Made by a program: the position numbers and the translations under genes | From: Arthrobacter sp. ISL-5 | GTDB lineage: Bacteria > Actinomycetota > Actinomycetes > Actinomycetales > Micrococcaceae | Assembly: GCF_018613835.1 (NCBI RefSeq) | Contig: NZ_JAGGPM010000030.1 | Coordinates: forward strand, 1-64,000 | Reading direction: 5' to 3' | DNA: 64,000 nt | The notes under the pieces: generated by a model | What the model saw: only the letters and a program-made list of their open reading frames with translations | Databases searched by the model: none | What the model was told of the DNA's origin: nothing | Part shown: in pieces, positions 32,328-41,144 of the stretch | Position numbering within the stretch: position 1 is the first letter of the stretch | How the letters are laid out: each line of letters starts with the position of its first letter

Positions 32328-33852
32328 CGGCGACCCCCGGCTGGGGCGGCTCCTCGACGGCATTGTCCGGCTCGCCTCGGGGGAGCTCCATTCGCGCATT
32401 GAAATTTCCGACGCCCGGGATGAGCTGGACGCGGTCATCATGGGCACCAACCTGCTCGCCGAAGACCTCCAGATCATCTACCAGGAGCTGGAGCAGCGCG
32501 TTGAATCCCGCACGCAGATGCTCAAGGCGGCCCACCTGGAGCTGCAGCAAATGGCCCTCACCGATTCCCTGACGGGCCTTTTCAACCGTTCCGCGCTGGT
32601 CAGCGCCCTCAACGACGCCCAGTCCGAGGCCGCCGACGGCGGGCTGCCGCCAGCGCTGCTGCTGCTCGACCTTGACGCGTTCAAGAGCATCAACGATTCC
32701 CTGGGACATTCCATGGGCGACCAGGTGCTGGCCGCTGTGGGGGCACGCATCCGGTCGTGCGTGCGCGACGCCGACATGGTGGCCCGCCTGGGCGGCGACG
32801 AATTCGCCATCCTGCTGCCCTCCACCACACCGGCGAAGGCCGCGGCAGTGGGCAACCGGATCCTGGATTCCCTGAACGGATCCATCGATGTGGACGGCAA
32901 GATGATCCGCTGCGGAGCCAGCCTGGGACTGCGCATTGCGGACCCCGGCGAGACCTCCGAGGAACTGCTCATGGAGGCCGACATCGCGATGTACGCCTCC
33001 AAGGCTGACGGCCGCAACAAGCTGCGCGTGTTCGAACCCGCCATGCTGCACGCCCGGCAGCTCCGCAACCAGCTGGTGGGCGAACTGCGCGAGGCCATCT
33101 CCGGCTCGCAGCTGGTGCTGTTCTACCAGCCGATCATCGAGCTGGCCACCGGCCGGATCGAGGGCGTCGAGGCCCTGGTGCGCTGGCAGCATCCCACCCG
33201 CGGGCTGATCATGCCGGACGAGTTCATCCCCGTCGCCGAGGAAACCGGCCTCATTTCCGAGCTGGGCAAATGGGTGCTCAAGGCCGCGGTGGAGCAGCTC
33301 CGGCGTTGGAGGACGGGCCCGGAAACCAAGAGGCACGACTTCTCCATGCGGATCAACATCTCGGCCGCGGACCTCCAGCGACTCGAGTTCATCGAGGACG
33401 TCCGCGACGCCCTCACGTCCGCGGACCTGGAACCGGCGCTGCTGGTCCTGGAGCTGACCGAAAGCGCCATCATCCAGGGCAATGAGCTTGACCGGTACAC
33501 GCTGGCCAGCCTCCGCAAGCTCGGGGTGGGCCTGGAGATCGACGACTTCGGCACCGGCTATTCGTCCATCAGCTACCTGCGGCAGCTCCCGGTGGACCGC
33601 GTCAAGGTGGACCGGACCCTGCTCACGGCGCTGGGCAGCGACCCCGCCCAGCCGGCCCTGATTGCGGCCATCCACCAGCTCATCCGGGCCTGCGGGCTCG
33701 AGGCAGTGTGGGAAGGCGTGGAGACCGCGGAGCAGGCAGAACACCTGCGAAGCACCGGCTGCGTCAGTGGCCAGGGCTACTACTACAGCCGGCCGCTGCC
33801 GGAAGCCGAATTCACGGCGCGCCTGGCTCGGCAGGACGTCTGGCCCGGCTGA
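32317..33852 (+). CDS. Dual GGDEF-EAL cyclic-di-GMP enzyme
   Basis: 511 residues. Residues 10-80 are HAMP-like and coiled coil (LEQRVESRTQMLKAAHLELQ) without a membrane anchor. The cyclase domain has intact GGDEF (159-163) and an inhibitory RxxD site (Arg150, Asp153). The phosphodiesterase has EALVRW (EAL at 285-287), RINISAADLQ, LELTESAII, EIDDFGTGYSSISYLRQLPV and KVDRTLL, and so keeps the metal and substrate residues. Both synthesis and breakdown of c-di-GMP are therefore possible, balanced by partners. It ends the TPR-STAS operon and converges, with a 41-nt overlap, on an acetyltransferase gene. Confidence 0.93.
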   Translation: MFTDGDPRLGRLLDGIVRLASGELHSRIEISDARDELDAVIMGTNLLAEDLQIIYQELEQRVESRTQMLKAAHLELQQMALTDSLTGLFNRSALVSALNDAQSEAADGGLPPALLLLDLDAFKSINDSLGHSMGDQVLAAVGARIRSCVRDADMVARLGGDEFAILLPSTTPAKAAAVGNRILDSLNGSIDVDGKMIRCGASLGLRIADPGETSEELLMEADIAMYASKADGRNKLRVFEPAMLHARQLRNQLVGELREAISGSQLVLFYQPIIELATGRIEGVEALVRWQHPTRGLIMPDEFIPVAEETGLISELGKWVLKAAVEQLRRWRTGPETKRHDFSMRINISAADLQRLEFIEDVRDALTSADLEPALLVLELTESAIIQGNELDRYTLASLRKLGVGLEIDDFGTGYSSISYLRQLPVDRVKVDRTLLTALGSDPAQPALIAAIHQLIRACGLEAVWEGVETAEQAEHLRSTGCVSGQGYYYSRPLPEAEFTARLARQDVWPG

Positions 33853-34396
33853 TCCGCCACTCCTCGGCGAGCATGGCGTAGATCAGTTCCGTGGACCACG
33901 CACCCTTGTAGTGCCAGTTCTCCAGGAGCGTGGCCTCAAGCCGCATCCCCAGCCGCTCGCAGATCCTGGCCGAACCGGTGTTGAGCGCGTCCAGCTTGGC
34001 ATCGATCCGGTGGAAGCCCAGTTCGCCGAAGCCGAGGTCCAGCAGCGCCCGGGCGGCTTCAGTGGCGTACCCCTTGCCGCGGGCCTCCGGCGCCATGATC
34101 CAGCCGATCTCGGCCTGCCCCTCGCCGGGCAGCCACTTGAGCACCACTTCACCGAGCAGCCCTTCGTGGTTCTTGGCTTCTACGGCCAGGCAGATCCAGT
34201 CGCCCTCCTTCTCGAAGACGAAATTGGCGTACCGGCCCACCGTCTCCATGGACTGCGTGTAGGTCTTGGCCTCCCGCAGCAGGAAGCGCGCCGTTTCCGT
34301 AAGGGACTGGTAGGCGTGGAACGCGTCCAGGTCCGAGGCCTCGAACCGGCGCAGCCGCAGCCGCTCAGTGTGGATGGGCAGGGGGATGTCGGGCAT
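33812..34396 (-). CDS. GNAT acetyltransferase, RimJ/RimL type
   Basis: 194 residues: LPIHTERLRLRRFEASDLDA at the start, EIGWIMAPEARGKGYATEAA carrying the acetyl-CoA RGKGYA loop, ALLDLGFGELGFHRIDAKLD and NTGSARICERLGMRLEATLL. These are hallmarks of acetyltransferases acting on N-termini of ribosomal proteins or on small amines. The last 13 codons overlap the 3' end of the GGDEF-EAL gene on the other strand; this tail (SRARRPAEPGAP) is unlike the domain and may be a recent extension. A family-C palindrome lies upstream. Confidence 0.88.
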   Translation of the reverse strand: MPDIPLPIHTERLRLRRFEASDLDAFHAYQSLTETARFLLREAKTYTQSMETVGRYANFVFEKEGDWICLAVEAKNHEGLLGEVVLKWLPGEGQAEIGWIMAPEARGKGYATEAARALLDLGFGELGFHRIDAKLDALNTGSARICERLGMRLEATLLENWHYKGAWSTELIYAMLAEEWRISRARRPAEPGAP

Positions 34397-34426
34397 GGTT
34401 CGAGGGTACGCCGCGGCCGGCCCGCC

Positions 34427-34480
34427 AATCACCAAAAACGGCCGCCCGACTTCCCCGCCAGGCGGCCATTTTTGGCGATT
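34427..34480. repeat. Palindromic repeat, family C copy 2
   Basis: AATCACCAAAAACGGCCGCC and GGCGGCCATTTTTGGCGATT pair with two mismatches around 14 nt. The core CACCAAAAA(T/C)GGCCGC is the same as at 27064. It lies between the GNAT promoter side and the 3' end of ackA. Confidence 0.85.
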
Positions 34481-34548
34481 CGGCGCGGGGTGCGGGCGCG
34501 GGTTCGGGCCGGGTTCGGGGTCCGGGTCCGGGGCGCGTTTGGGACGGG

Positions 34549-35703
34549 TTAACCCCCGACGACGGCGGCCGTCGCCTCCGCGATGGCGCGCTCCTCGTCC
34601 GTGGGGACCACGAGAACCGGAATGGCGGAGGACGCGGAGGAAATCACCCGGGGTTCCTTGGACCGCTGACCGTTCAGGCCGGCGTCGAGCTCGATGCCCA
34701 GCGCACCGAGCCGCTCCCCCACCAGGGAACGGAACTGGTGCGAGTTCTCGCCGATCCCCGCCGTGAACACCAGCGCCTTCGCCCCGCCCACGGCCACGTG
34801 GTAGCCGCCGATGTACTTGGCCAGCCGGTAGGACGTGACGGCGAGCGCCATGGCAGCCTTGGCATCGCCGGCCTCGGAGGCCTCCACCACCGAGCGCATG
34901 TCGTTGTTGCCGGCCAGGCCCTTGAGCCCTGATTCGCGGTTCAGCATGGTGTCCAGGTCCTCCGCGTTCCACCCCACGCGGGCCAGGAACACGAGGATGG
35001 ACGGGTCGAGATCGCCGGAGCGGGTGCCCATGACCAGGCCCTCCAGCGGCGTGAAGCCCATGGAGGTGTCCACGGACCTGCCGCCCCGGATCGCCGTGAC
35101 CGAGGCGCCGTTCCCCAGGTGGGCGATCACGCCGTCGAACTCCTCCGCCGGGATATCCAGCAGGGCCGCGGCCTTGTGCGTGACGTATTCGTGCGAGGTG
35201 CCGTGGAAGCCGTAGCGGCGGATCCCGTGGTTGGTGTAGAGCTCGTCCGGCACGGCGTAGCGCCAGGCGTGCTCGGGCAGGGTGCGGTGGAAGGCGGTGT
35301 CGAACACGGCCACCTGCGGCATGTCCGGCCACTTCTTGGCGATGGCGCGGATGCCCAGCACGTTGGCGGGGTTGTGGAGCGGGGCCAGCGGGTTGAGGCG
35401 CTCGATGGCGCGGGTGATCTCGTTGTCGATCAGCACGGGCTCGCCGAACCGCTCGCCGCCGTGGACCACGCGGTGCCCCACGGCGTCCAGCTCCCGGTCG
35501 CCCAGCACCTCGTGGATGGCGGCGTCCACCTGCTCGAGGGCCTCGGCATGGTCCGCCGGGCCCACCACTTCGCCGTCGCCCTGGCCTCCGTTGGACATGC
35601 CGATCCTCTCGATCAGCCCCTCCGTGAGGATGCTGCCGGCCGCGACGTCGCGCACCTGGTACTTGAGCGAGGACGAGCCGGAGTTGATGACGAGCACGAG
35701 CAT
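34549..35703 (-). CDS. ackA: Acetate kinase
   Basis: 384 residues with LVINSGSSSLKYQVRDV at the start, VGHRVVHGGERF, FDTAFHRTLPEHAWRYAVP, YGFHGTSHEYV, VIAHLGNGASVTAIRGGRSV and VFTAGIGENSHQFR. The catalytic Arg/His/Asp residues of the acetokinase fold are present. It converts acetyl phosphate and ADP to acetate and ATP, or the reverse. It lies 8 nt after pta in one operon. The length is slightly under the 395-400 typical of the family but looks complete. Confidence 0.96.
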   Translation of the reverse strand: MLVLVINSGSSSLKYQVRDVAAGSILTEGLIERIGMSNGGQGDGEVVGPADHAEALEQVDAAIHEVLGDRELDAVGHRVVHGGERFGEPVLIDNEITRAIERLNPLAPLHNPANVLGIRAIAKKWPDMPQVAVFDTAFHRTLPEHAWRYAVPDELYTNHGIRRYGFHGTSHEYVTHKAAALLDIPAEEFDGVIAHLGNGASVTAIRGGRSVDTSMGFTPLEGLVMGTRSGDLDPSILVFLARVGWNAEDLDTMLNRESGLKGLAGNNDMRSVVEASEAGDAKAAMALAVTSYRLAKYIGGYHVAVGGAKALVFTAGIGENSHQFRSLVGERLGALGIELDAGLNGQRSKEPRVISSASSAIPVLVVPTDEERAIAEATAAVVGG

Positions 35704-35711
35704 GGGGCCTC

Positions 35712-37859
35712 CTAAGCCTTGGCTTCTGCGGACGGGACGGATGCTGCTGCGGGTTCTTCCTTGGACTGGGGCGCCGTGGACTCCGGCGCCGTCGACTGCG
35801 CCTGGACGGCGGTGATGGCCACCGTGTTCACGATGTCCTCCACCGTGCAGCCGCGGGAGAGGTCGTTGACCGGCTTGCGGAGTCCCTGCAGGACGGGCCC
35901 GACGGCGACCGCACCGGAGGTCTGCTGCACCGCCTTGTACGTGTTGTTGCCGGTGTTCAGGTCCGGGAAGATGAACACGGTGGCCTGGCCGGCGACGGAC
36001 GAGCCCGGCATCTTGGATGCGGCAATTGCGGCGTCCACGGCGGCGTCGTACTGGATGGGGCCCTCCACGGGCAGCTCCTGCCGCCGATTCTTCACCAGCT
36101 CGGTGGCCACCCGCACCTTCTCCACGGCCTCGCCCGAACCGGAACCGCCGCTGGAGTAGGACAGCATGGCCACCCGGGGGTCCACGCCGAACTGGGCCGC
36201 GGTTTCCGCTGAGGCCAGCGCAATGTCGGCCAGCTGTTCCTCGTTCGGGTCCGGATTCACGGCGCAGTCGCCATAGACCAGCACGCGGTCCGGCATGAGC
36301 ATGAAAAACACCGACGATACGATCTTCACGCCCTCGCGGGTCTTCACGAACTCCAGCGCCGGGCGGATGGTGTGGGCCGTGGTGTGCGCGGCTCCGGACA
36401 CCATGCCGTCCACCACACCCAGCTGAACCATCATGGTGCCGAAGTAGCTGCCATCCAGCATGACTTCCAGCGCCCGGGCGAGGTCCACTCCCTTGTGCGC
36501 CCGCAGCTCCGCGTACTTCTCCGCGAATTCCTGGCGCAGCTCCGACGTGGCAGGATCCACGATGTTGATGCCGGACAGGTCGATGCCCCGGCTGGCTGCG
36601 AGCTCCCTGACGTCGGTTTCGCGGCCGAGCAGCGTGAGGTCACAGACGTCGCGGCGGTAGAGGATCTCGGCGGCCCGGAGGATGCGGACGTCAGTGCCCT
36701 CCGGCAGCACGATGTGGCGGCGCTGGGACCGGGCCCGCTCGATGAGGTCGTGCAGGAACCGCAGCGGCGTCATGCGCTCCGCCCGGGGCAGGTGCAGGCG
36801 TTCGAGGATCTCGGCCTCGTCCACGCGCCGCGACCACAGGCCAAGGGCGGACGCCACCTTCCGGCGGTGCCCGCTCCAGATCTCGCTGCGGACCTCTGAA
36901 ACCCGGCGGGCCGTGGTGTAGGTGTCGTCGGTCGTGTCGAACACCGGGAACGGGGCGGACGCCAGCAGGGGGTAGATGTTGGCGTCCGGGGCCAGGCCGC
37001 CGGTGAGGATCAGCGCGGACGGCACGGGGAACTCCGGGGAGAACGACGACGCCAGGCAGGCCACCATCACGTCGGCCCGGTCGCCCGGGACGATCACCAG
37101 CGCGCCGTCGTGGAGCACGTTCAGGAAGTTGCCCACGTTCATGGCGGCCACTTTGACGTCCCGGACGTCGCGCTCCATGTCCGCGCGGCCGGCAATCTGG
37201 CGGATGCCCAGGGCGGCGCCCACCTCGCCCGTGGTGGGCCGGGCAATGTCCTCGAGCTCCGGGAAAATGTACACTGGACGGCCGGAGGCGCCGGGCTTCA
37301 CAGCGGCAGCGATCGCGTCCACGTCCTTCTGATCGGCGCGGTTCACCATGATGGCCAGCAGCGTGCACTTCTCCGCCGCCAGCTCCTTCCGTGCGACGTC
37401 GACGGCGGCGGCCGTCTCCGCGACGCTGCGCCCCTTCGCGCCCACCACGGCCACTACGGGGGCGGCCAGGTTGTTGGCGAGGCGGGCGTTGAGGTCGAAT
37501 TCGACGGCGGCCTCGTGGCCGGTGAGGTCAGTCCCCTCCACGATGATCACATCGCAGTGCCGGCCCATCTCGGCGAAGATCTCCACGCAGCGGGCGTCGA
37601 TGTCCTCGCGCTTGCCCTCTGCGAGCAGGCTGCGGACCTCTGTGAAGGTGAGGCCGCCGCGGCAGCGCTGGTCCTCGAGGTCGAAGCGGGACTTCATGAG
37701 TGCCACCATGGGGTCCGCCCCGGCGTCGTCTCCATGGACCACGGGTTTGAAGAAGCCGATCCGGTCCGCATGCCGGTGGAGCGTGTCCGCGAGGCCCAGC
37801 GCTATGAGCGACTTGCCCGAACCCGGCGTGGTCGCACTGACATATATCCCTTTGGCCAT
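35712..37859 (-). CDS. pta: Phosphate acetyltransferase, long form
   Basis: 715 residues. An N-terminal P-loop domain (YVSATTPGSGKSLIALGLAD) of the dethiobiotin-synthase type and a middle DRTGG-like region precede the PTA catalytic domain (RRHIVLPEGTDVRILRAAEI, GMVSGAAHTTAHTIRPALEF, YGDCAVNPDPNEEQLADIAL, MLSYSSGGSGSGEAVEKV, FPDLNTGNNTYKAVQQTSGA). This is the three-domain form of gamma-proteobacteria and actinobacteria. It makes acetyl phosphate from acetyl-CoA and is the first gene of pta-ackA. The Ala/Glu-rich last 25 residues are extra. A long hairpin lies upstream of the start. Confidence 0.96.
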   Translation of the reverse strand: MAKGIYVSATTPGSGKSLIALGLADTLHRHADRIGFFKPVVHGDDAGADPMVALMKSRFDLEDQRCRGGLTFTEVRSLLAEGKREDIDARCVEIFAEMGRHCDVIIVEGTDLTGHEAAVEFDLNARLANNLAAPVVAVVGAKGRSVAETAAAVDVARKELAAEKCTLLAIMVNRADQKDVDAIAAAVKPGASGRPVYIFPELEDIARPTTGEVGAALGIRQIAGRADMERDVRDVKVAAMNVGNFLNVLHDGALVIVPGDRADVMVACLASSFSPEFPVPSALILTGGLAPDANIYPLLASAPFPVFDTTDDTYTTARRVSEVRSEIWSGHRRKVASALGLWSRRVDEAEILERLHLPRAERMTPLRFLHDLIERARSQRRHIVLPEGTDVRILRAAEILYRRDVCDLTLLGRETDVRELAASRGIDLSGINIVDPATSELRQEFAEKYAELRAHKGVDLARALEVMLDGSYFGTMMVQLGVVDGMVSGAAHTTAHTIRPALEFVKTREGVKIVSSVFFMLMPDRVLVYGDCAVNPDPNEEQLADIALASAETAAQFGVDPRVAMLSYSSGGSGSGEAVEKVRVATELVKNRRQELPVEGPIQYDAAVDAAIAASKMPGSSVAGQATVFIFPDLNTGNNTYKAVQQTSGAVAVGPVLQGLRKPVNDLSRGCTVEDIVNTVAITAVQAQSTAPESTAPQSKEEPAAASVPSAEAKA

Positions 37860-37899
37860 GATCAGTCCTCTGGTTGGAAGGTCCTGCGCGGAGCGTGCT

Positions 37900-37960
37900 G
37901 CGGCGGCGTGCTTTGAGGAGGTGCTCCTTAGGGAGTACCCCCCTCAAAGCACGCCGCCGC
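37900..37960. repeat. 61-bp perfect-arm hairpin upstream of pta
   Basis: The 19-nt arms 37900-37918 (GCGGCGGCGTGCTTTGAGG) and 37942-37960 are perfectly complementary, and the 23-nt centre can pair again (GGTGCTCC with GGAGTACC). It lies 40 nt before the pta start in the divergent region with the CPBP gene. It may be a cruciform-type repeat or a leader structure. Confidence 0.8.
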
Positions 37961-38169
37961 ACCGGAGCCCGCCGCTCCTCCATACTTTCACTTGTTCGCC
38001 GACTTTCGGGAGCAGACAATGGTGTTGATTCCCACGTCAGCGGCTCAGCGCTCCATCGGGCACGCGGCGGGCCAGCGCCTCGAGCCCCTCCATAACCGGC
38101 GATTCCGAACGACGGCACTGCTGATGAGCTCTCCTGGGTCCCCCGTAACGTCCCGCGCCGAGGCCGGCC

Positions 38170-39177
38170 ATGGCTCACCATCTGCCGGCTGAACGCCACG
38201 GCCCTCCGCCGCAGGGCCAGCCCCCTCGGCAGGCCCGCCCTGCCCGGCGCGGGTGGCGCGACTGGCGCGGGTGGCGCGACTGGCGCCGGTGGCCCGCCAA
38301 GCATGACTGGCCCAGCTGGCCCGTGTGGCAAAACCGGCGCGCCTGGCCAGCCCGGCAGAGACTCGCGCTGTTTTTCGGGCTTGCCTTTGTCATTTCGTGG
38401 TGGGTGTGGCCGCTGACCCTGCTCAATCCGGACAGCTCTCCGATGGTCCCGTTCGGGCCTGCACTTGCGGCGGTAACGGTGGCGTTCCTGTGCGGCGGCA
38501 AGGAGGGCCTGCTCCGGCTGGTGCGGCAGCTCGTGCGGTGGCGCGTCCCGGTCCACTGGTACATCGTGGCCCTCGCGTTGCCGTGCCTGCTGGTCCTGGC
38601 CGCCGCTGCGCTCACGGTGGCCGGGGGCGCCCCGGCGCCGGACCTGGGCCCGAACCCCGGCTGGTTCATGCTGATCGGCACGTTCGCCTCAACCCTGGTG
38701 ATCGTGGGCCTGTTTGAAGAGCTGGGCTGGCGCGGCTACGCCCTGCCCCTGATGCAACAGAACCACACCGCGCTCGCCGCAGCACTCCTCCTCGGCGTCG
38801 TGTGGGCGCTCTGGCACCTGCCGGAGCTCGTATCGGACCCCACCGGGCAACGGCCGCCAGTTCCCTTCCTGCTCATGCTGATCGCCCAATCCGTGCTGCT
38901 GGCCTGGATCTACAACAGCACTGGTTCCACAAAGAGCACCGCCACCGAAGAGCGCTCCTCCGGCACCGGAAGCGTGCCCCTCTGCATGCTGTTCCACGCC
39001 TCGTTCAACACGTCCGGGGCCCTTCTTTTCCCGGCACTGGCCGGCCCGCATTACCTCACGCTGTGGTGGACCCTGGCACTGCTCCACGTGCTTGCCGCGC
39101 TCGTGGCAATTGCCTACGCGGGACCCGGACGACTGGCCCGCACCCTTGACACGAAGGCCCCCAATGGGATTACCTAA
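38170..39177 (+). CDS. CPBP-family intramembrane metalloprotease with Trp/Arg-rich N-terminus
   Basis: 335 residues. After an odd 65-residue lead come about eight membrane segments, including FEELGWRGYALPLM (the EExxxR motif), ALWHLPELV and LFHASFNTSGAL, which give the Glu and His ligands of CPBP/Abi (Rce1-like) proteases. These process prenylated or membrane peptides, and in bacteria some are linked to bacteriocin immunity. The lead contains RGWRDWRGWRDWRRW, coded by an 18-bp tandem repeat, and many Pro/Arg. The true start could be downstream, but no better Met is seen before the first helix. Its 3' end overlaps the operator before paaI. Confidence 0.82.
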   Translation: MAHHLPAERHGPPPQGQPPRQARPARRGWRDWRGWRDWRRWPAKHDWPSWPVWQNRRAWPARQRLALFFGLAFVISWWVWPLTLLNPDSSPMVPFGPALAAVTVAFLCGGKEGLLRLVRQLVRWRVPVHWYIVALALPCLLVLAAAALTVAGGAPAPDLGPNPGWFMLIGTFASTLVIVGLFEELGWRGYALPLMQQNHTALAAALLLGVVWALWHLPELVSDPTGQRPPVPFLLMLIAQSVLLAWIYNSTGSTKSTATEERSSGTGSVPLCMLFHASFNTSGALLFPALAGPHYLTLWWTLALLHVLAALVAIAYAGPGRLARTLDTKAPNGIT

Positions 39178-39191
39178 TGAACATTCGGTAA
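39170..39191. promoter_or_regulatory. PaaR-type operator before paaI
   Basis: TTACC-N12-GGTAA with inner TGAACATTCGG. It shares GAAC(G/A)TTCGG with the sites at 41115, 45611 and 57403, all before paa genes. It overlaps the stop codon of the CPBP gene and lies 22 nt before the paaI start. Confidence 0.65.
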
Positions 39192-39213
39192 ATAAAGCTG
39201 GAGGCAATGACGC

Positions 39214-39675
39214 GTGGCTGAAACGACAATTCCCGGTGCAACCCACCAGATCCTTGAGAATGACTATGCCTCTGAGTGGATGGGCATCGAAGTCCTCAAG
39301 CTGGACGACGGACACGCCACCATCCGCATGACCCTTAGGCAGGAAATGCTCAACGGCTTCGGCATGGCCCACGGCGGAATGATCTTCGCCTTCGGTGATA
39401 CCGCCTTCGCCCTCGCCTGCAATCCCGCCAGCCCGCCACCCGGCGCAGCCGGGACCGAGACCGACAGCATCACTGTTGCGTCCGGCGTCGACATCAACTT
39501 CCTCAAGCCGGCCTACCAGGGTCAGGTGATCACCGCCGTCGCCGACCGCCGCTCAAGCGCTGGCCGCAGCGGCCTGTACGACATCCAAATCTTCGCCGCC
39601 GGCCCCGGCACCCAACTGCCGGGCGAGCTCATAGCCGAGTTCCGCGGACGCAGCCGCACCATCCCCAAGAAGTAG
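39214..39675 (+). CDS. paaI: Phenylacetate-pathway acyl-CoA thioesterase PaaI
   Basis: 153 residues, hotdog fold: ASEWMGIEVLKLDDGHATIR, NGFGMAHGGMIFAFGDTAFA (the HGG..D catalytic motif), DINFLKPAYQGQVITAVADR and GLYDIQIFA. This matches PaaI, which hydrolyses dead-end hydroxyphenylacetyl-CoA or other ring-epoxide products to free CoA. The GTG at 39214 has GGAGG upstream. It is 9 nt before paaK, so both are one operon behind the PaaR site. Confidence 0.93.
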   Translation: MAETTIPGATHQILENDYASEWMGIEVLKLDDGHATIRMTLRQEMLNGFGMAHGGMIFAFGDTAFALACNPASPPPGAAGTETDSITVASGVDINFLKPAYQGQVITAVADRRSSAGRSGLYDIQIFAAGPGTQLPGELIAEFRGRSRTIPKK

Positions 39676-39684
39676 GAACACATC

Positions 39685-41052
39685 ATGACCCTCCACGCCA
39701 CTGATCCCAACGCCGCATCCGCCACGGCCGCGCACGCCACCGACGCCGTGCTGGACCCCGAGGAGACCATGTCCCGGGACGAGCTCGAGGCGCTCCAGCT
39801 CAGCCGGCTGCAGCACACCGTTGCCTACGCCTACGACCGCGTGCCGCTGTACAAGCGCAAGTTCGACGACGCCGGCATCCACCCGTCGGACCTCCGGGAA
39901 CTCGCCGACCTCGGCAACTTCCCGTTCACCACCAAGGAAGACCTGCGCCACGAATACCCGTTCGGCATGTTCGCGGTGCCGCAGAGCGAGGTGGCGCGGA
40001 TCCACGCCAGCTCGGGCACCACCGGCCGGCCCACCGTCGTCGGCTACACCAAGCAGGACCTGGCCGACTGGGCCAAGCTCGTGGCGCGCTGCCTCCGCGC
40101 CTCCGGCGTCCGCCCCGGCATGAAGGTCCACAACGCCTACGGCTACGGCCTCTTCACCGGCGGGCTGGGTGCCCACGCCGGCGCCGAAGCACTGGGCTGC
40201 ACGGTGATCCCCATGTCCGGCGGCCAGACCGAGCGCCAGATCCAGATGATCCAGGACTTCGAGCCGGACGTCATCCTGGCCACGCCCACCTACCTGCTCA
40301 CCATCGCCGACGCCATGGCGCACATGGGCATCGACCCCACCTCCACGTCGCTGAAGTACGCGGTGCTCGGCGCCGAGCCGTGGACGCAGGAAATGCGCCA
40401 CGAGCTTGAGGTCACCATGAACATCAAGGCCTGCGACATCTACGGCCTCTCGGAGGTCATGGGCCCGGGCGTTGCCGGCGAATGCGTGGAAACACAGGAC
40501 GGCAGCCACATCTGGGAAGACCACTTCCGCCCGGAAATCATCGACCCGTTCAACCCCGCGCCGGGCAAGGAAAACGTTCTGGCCGACGGCGAGCACGGCG
40601 AACTCGTCTTCACCTCGCTCACCAAGGAAGCCCTGCCGATCATCCGGTACCGCACCAAGGACCTCACGCGCCTGCTCCCCGGCACCGCCCGCCCGGCCCA
40701 CCGCCGGATGGGCCGCATCACCGGCCGCAGTGACGACATGATCATCCTCCGCGGCGTGAACCTTTTCCCGTCCCAGATCGAGGAAATCGCCCTGCGCATC
40801 CCCGAGCTCAGCCCGCACTTCCAGCTCGTGCTCACCCGCCCCGAGGGCCAGCGGATGGACCAGCTGACGGTTAAGATCGAACGCCGGGACAACGTCACCG
40901 CTGAAGACAGCACGACGGCGGCCCGCACCCTGCGCGAGCAGATCAAGATCCACGTGGGTTCTTCGTGCACGGTGGATGTGGTGGAGCCCGGGTCGCTCGA
41001 GCGTTCCAGCGGCAAGCTGCGCCGGATCTACGACCTCCGGCCGAAAGGCTAG
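39685..41052 (+). CDS. paaK: Phenylacetate-CoA ligase
   Basis: 455 residues of the adenylate-forming family. LQHTVAYAYDRVPLYKRKFD opens the PaaK signature; IHASSGTTGRPTVVGYT is the ATP-binding P-loop; YGLSEVMGPGVAGEC, YRTKDLTRLLPG and ITGRSDDMIILRGVNLFPSQ follow, and the C-terminal domain ends with the catalytic Lys region SSGKLRRIYDLR. It activates phenylacetate to phenylacetyl-CoA, the entry step. It has an Ala-rich N-terminal extension. The ring-epoxidase genes paaABCDE are not in the window. Confidence 0.96.
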   Translation: MTLHATDPNAASATAAHATDAVLDPEETMSRDELEALQLSRLQHTVAYAYDRVPLYKRKFDDAGIHPSDLRELADLGNFPFTTKEDLRHEYPFGMFAVPQSEVARIHASSGTTGRPTVVGYTKQDLADWAKLVARCLRASGVRPGMKVHNAYGYGLFTGGLGAHAGAEALGCTVIPMSGGQTERQIQMIQDFEPDVILATPTYLLTIADAMAHMGIDPTSTSLKYAVLGAEPWTQEMRHELEVTMNIKACDIYGLSEVMGPGVAGECVETQDGSHIWEDHFRPEIIDPFNPAPGKENVLADGEHGELVFTSLTKEALPIIRYRTKDLTRLLPGTARPAHRRMGRITGRSDDMIILRGVNLFPSQIEEIALRIPELSPHFQLVLTRPEGQRMDQLTVKIERRDNVTAEDSTTAARTLREQIKIHVGSSCTVDVVEPGSLERSSGKLRRIYDLRPKG

Positions 41053-41114
41053 CCTGTGCCGCGCGTGGCCGTCCGTGCCCGGTTCCGGCCGGCCGCGGAC
41101 GTGCCTGCGCACGT

Positions 41115-41134
41115 TGACCGAACGTTCATGAGAA
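41115..41134. promoter_or_regulatory. PaaR-type site before paaR
   Basis: TGACCGAACGTTCATGAG resembles the other three sites read on the opposite strand (TGAACGTTCGG). It lies just before a -10-like GAAAAT (41132-41137), 7 nt from the paaR ATG, so bound PaaR would block its own promoter. The palindrome is less complete than at 45611. Confidence 0.55.
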
Positions 41135-41144
41135 AATAGCCGGT

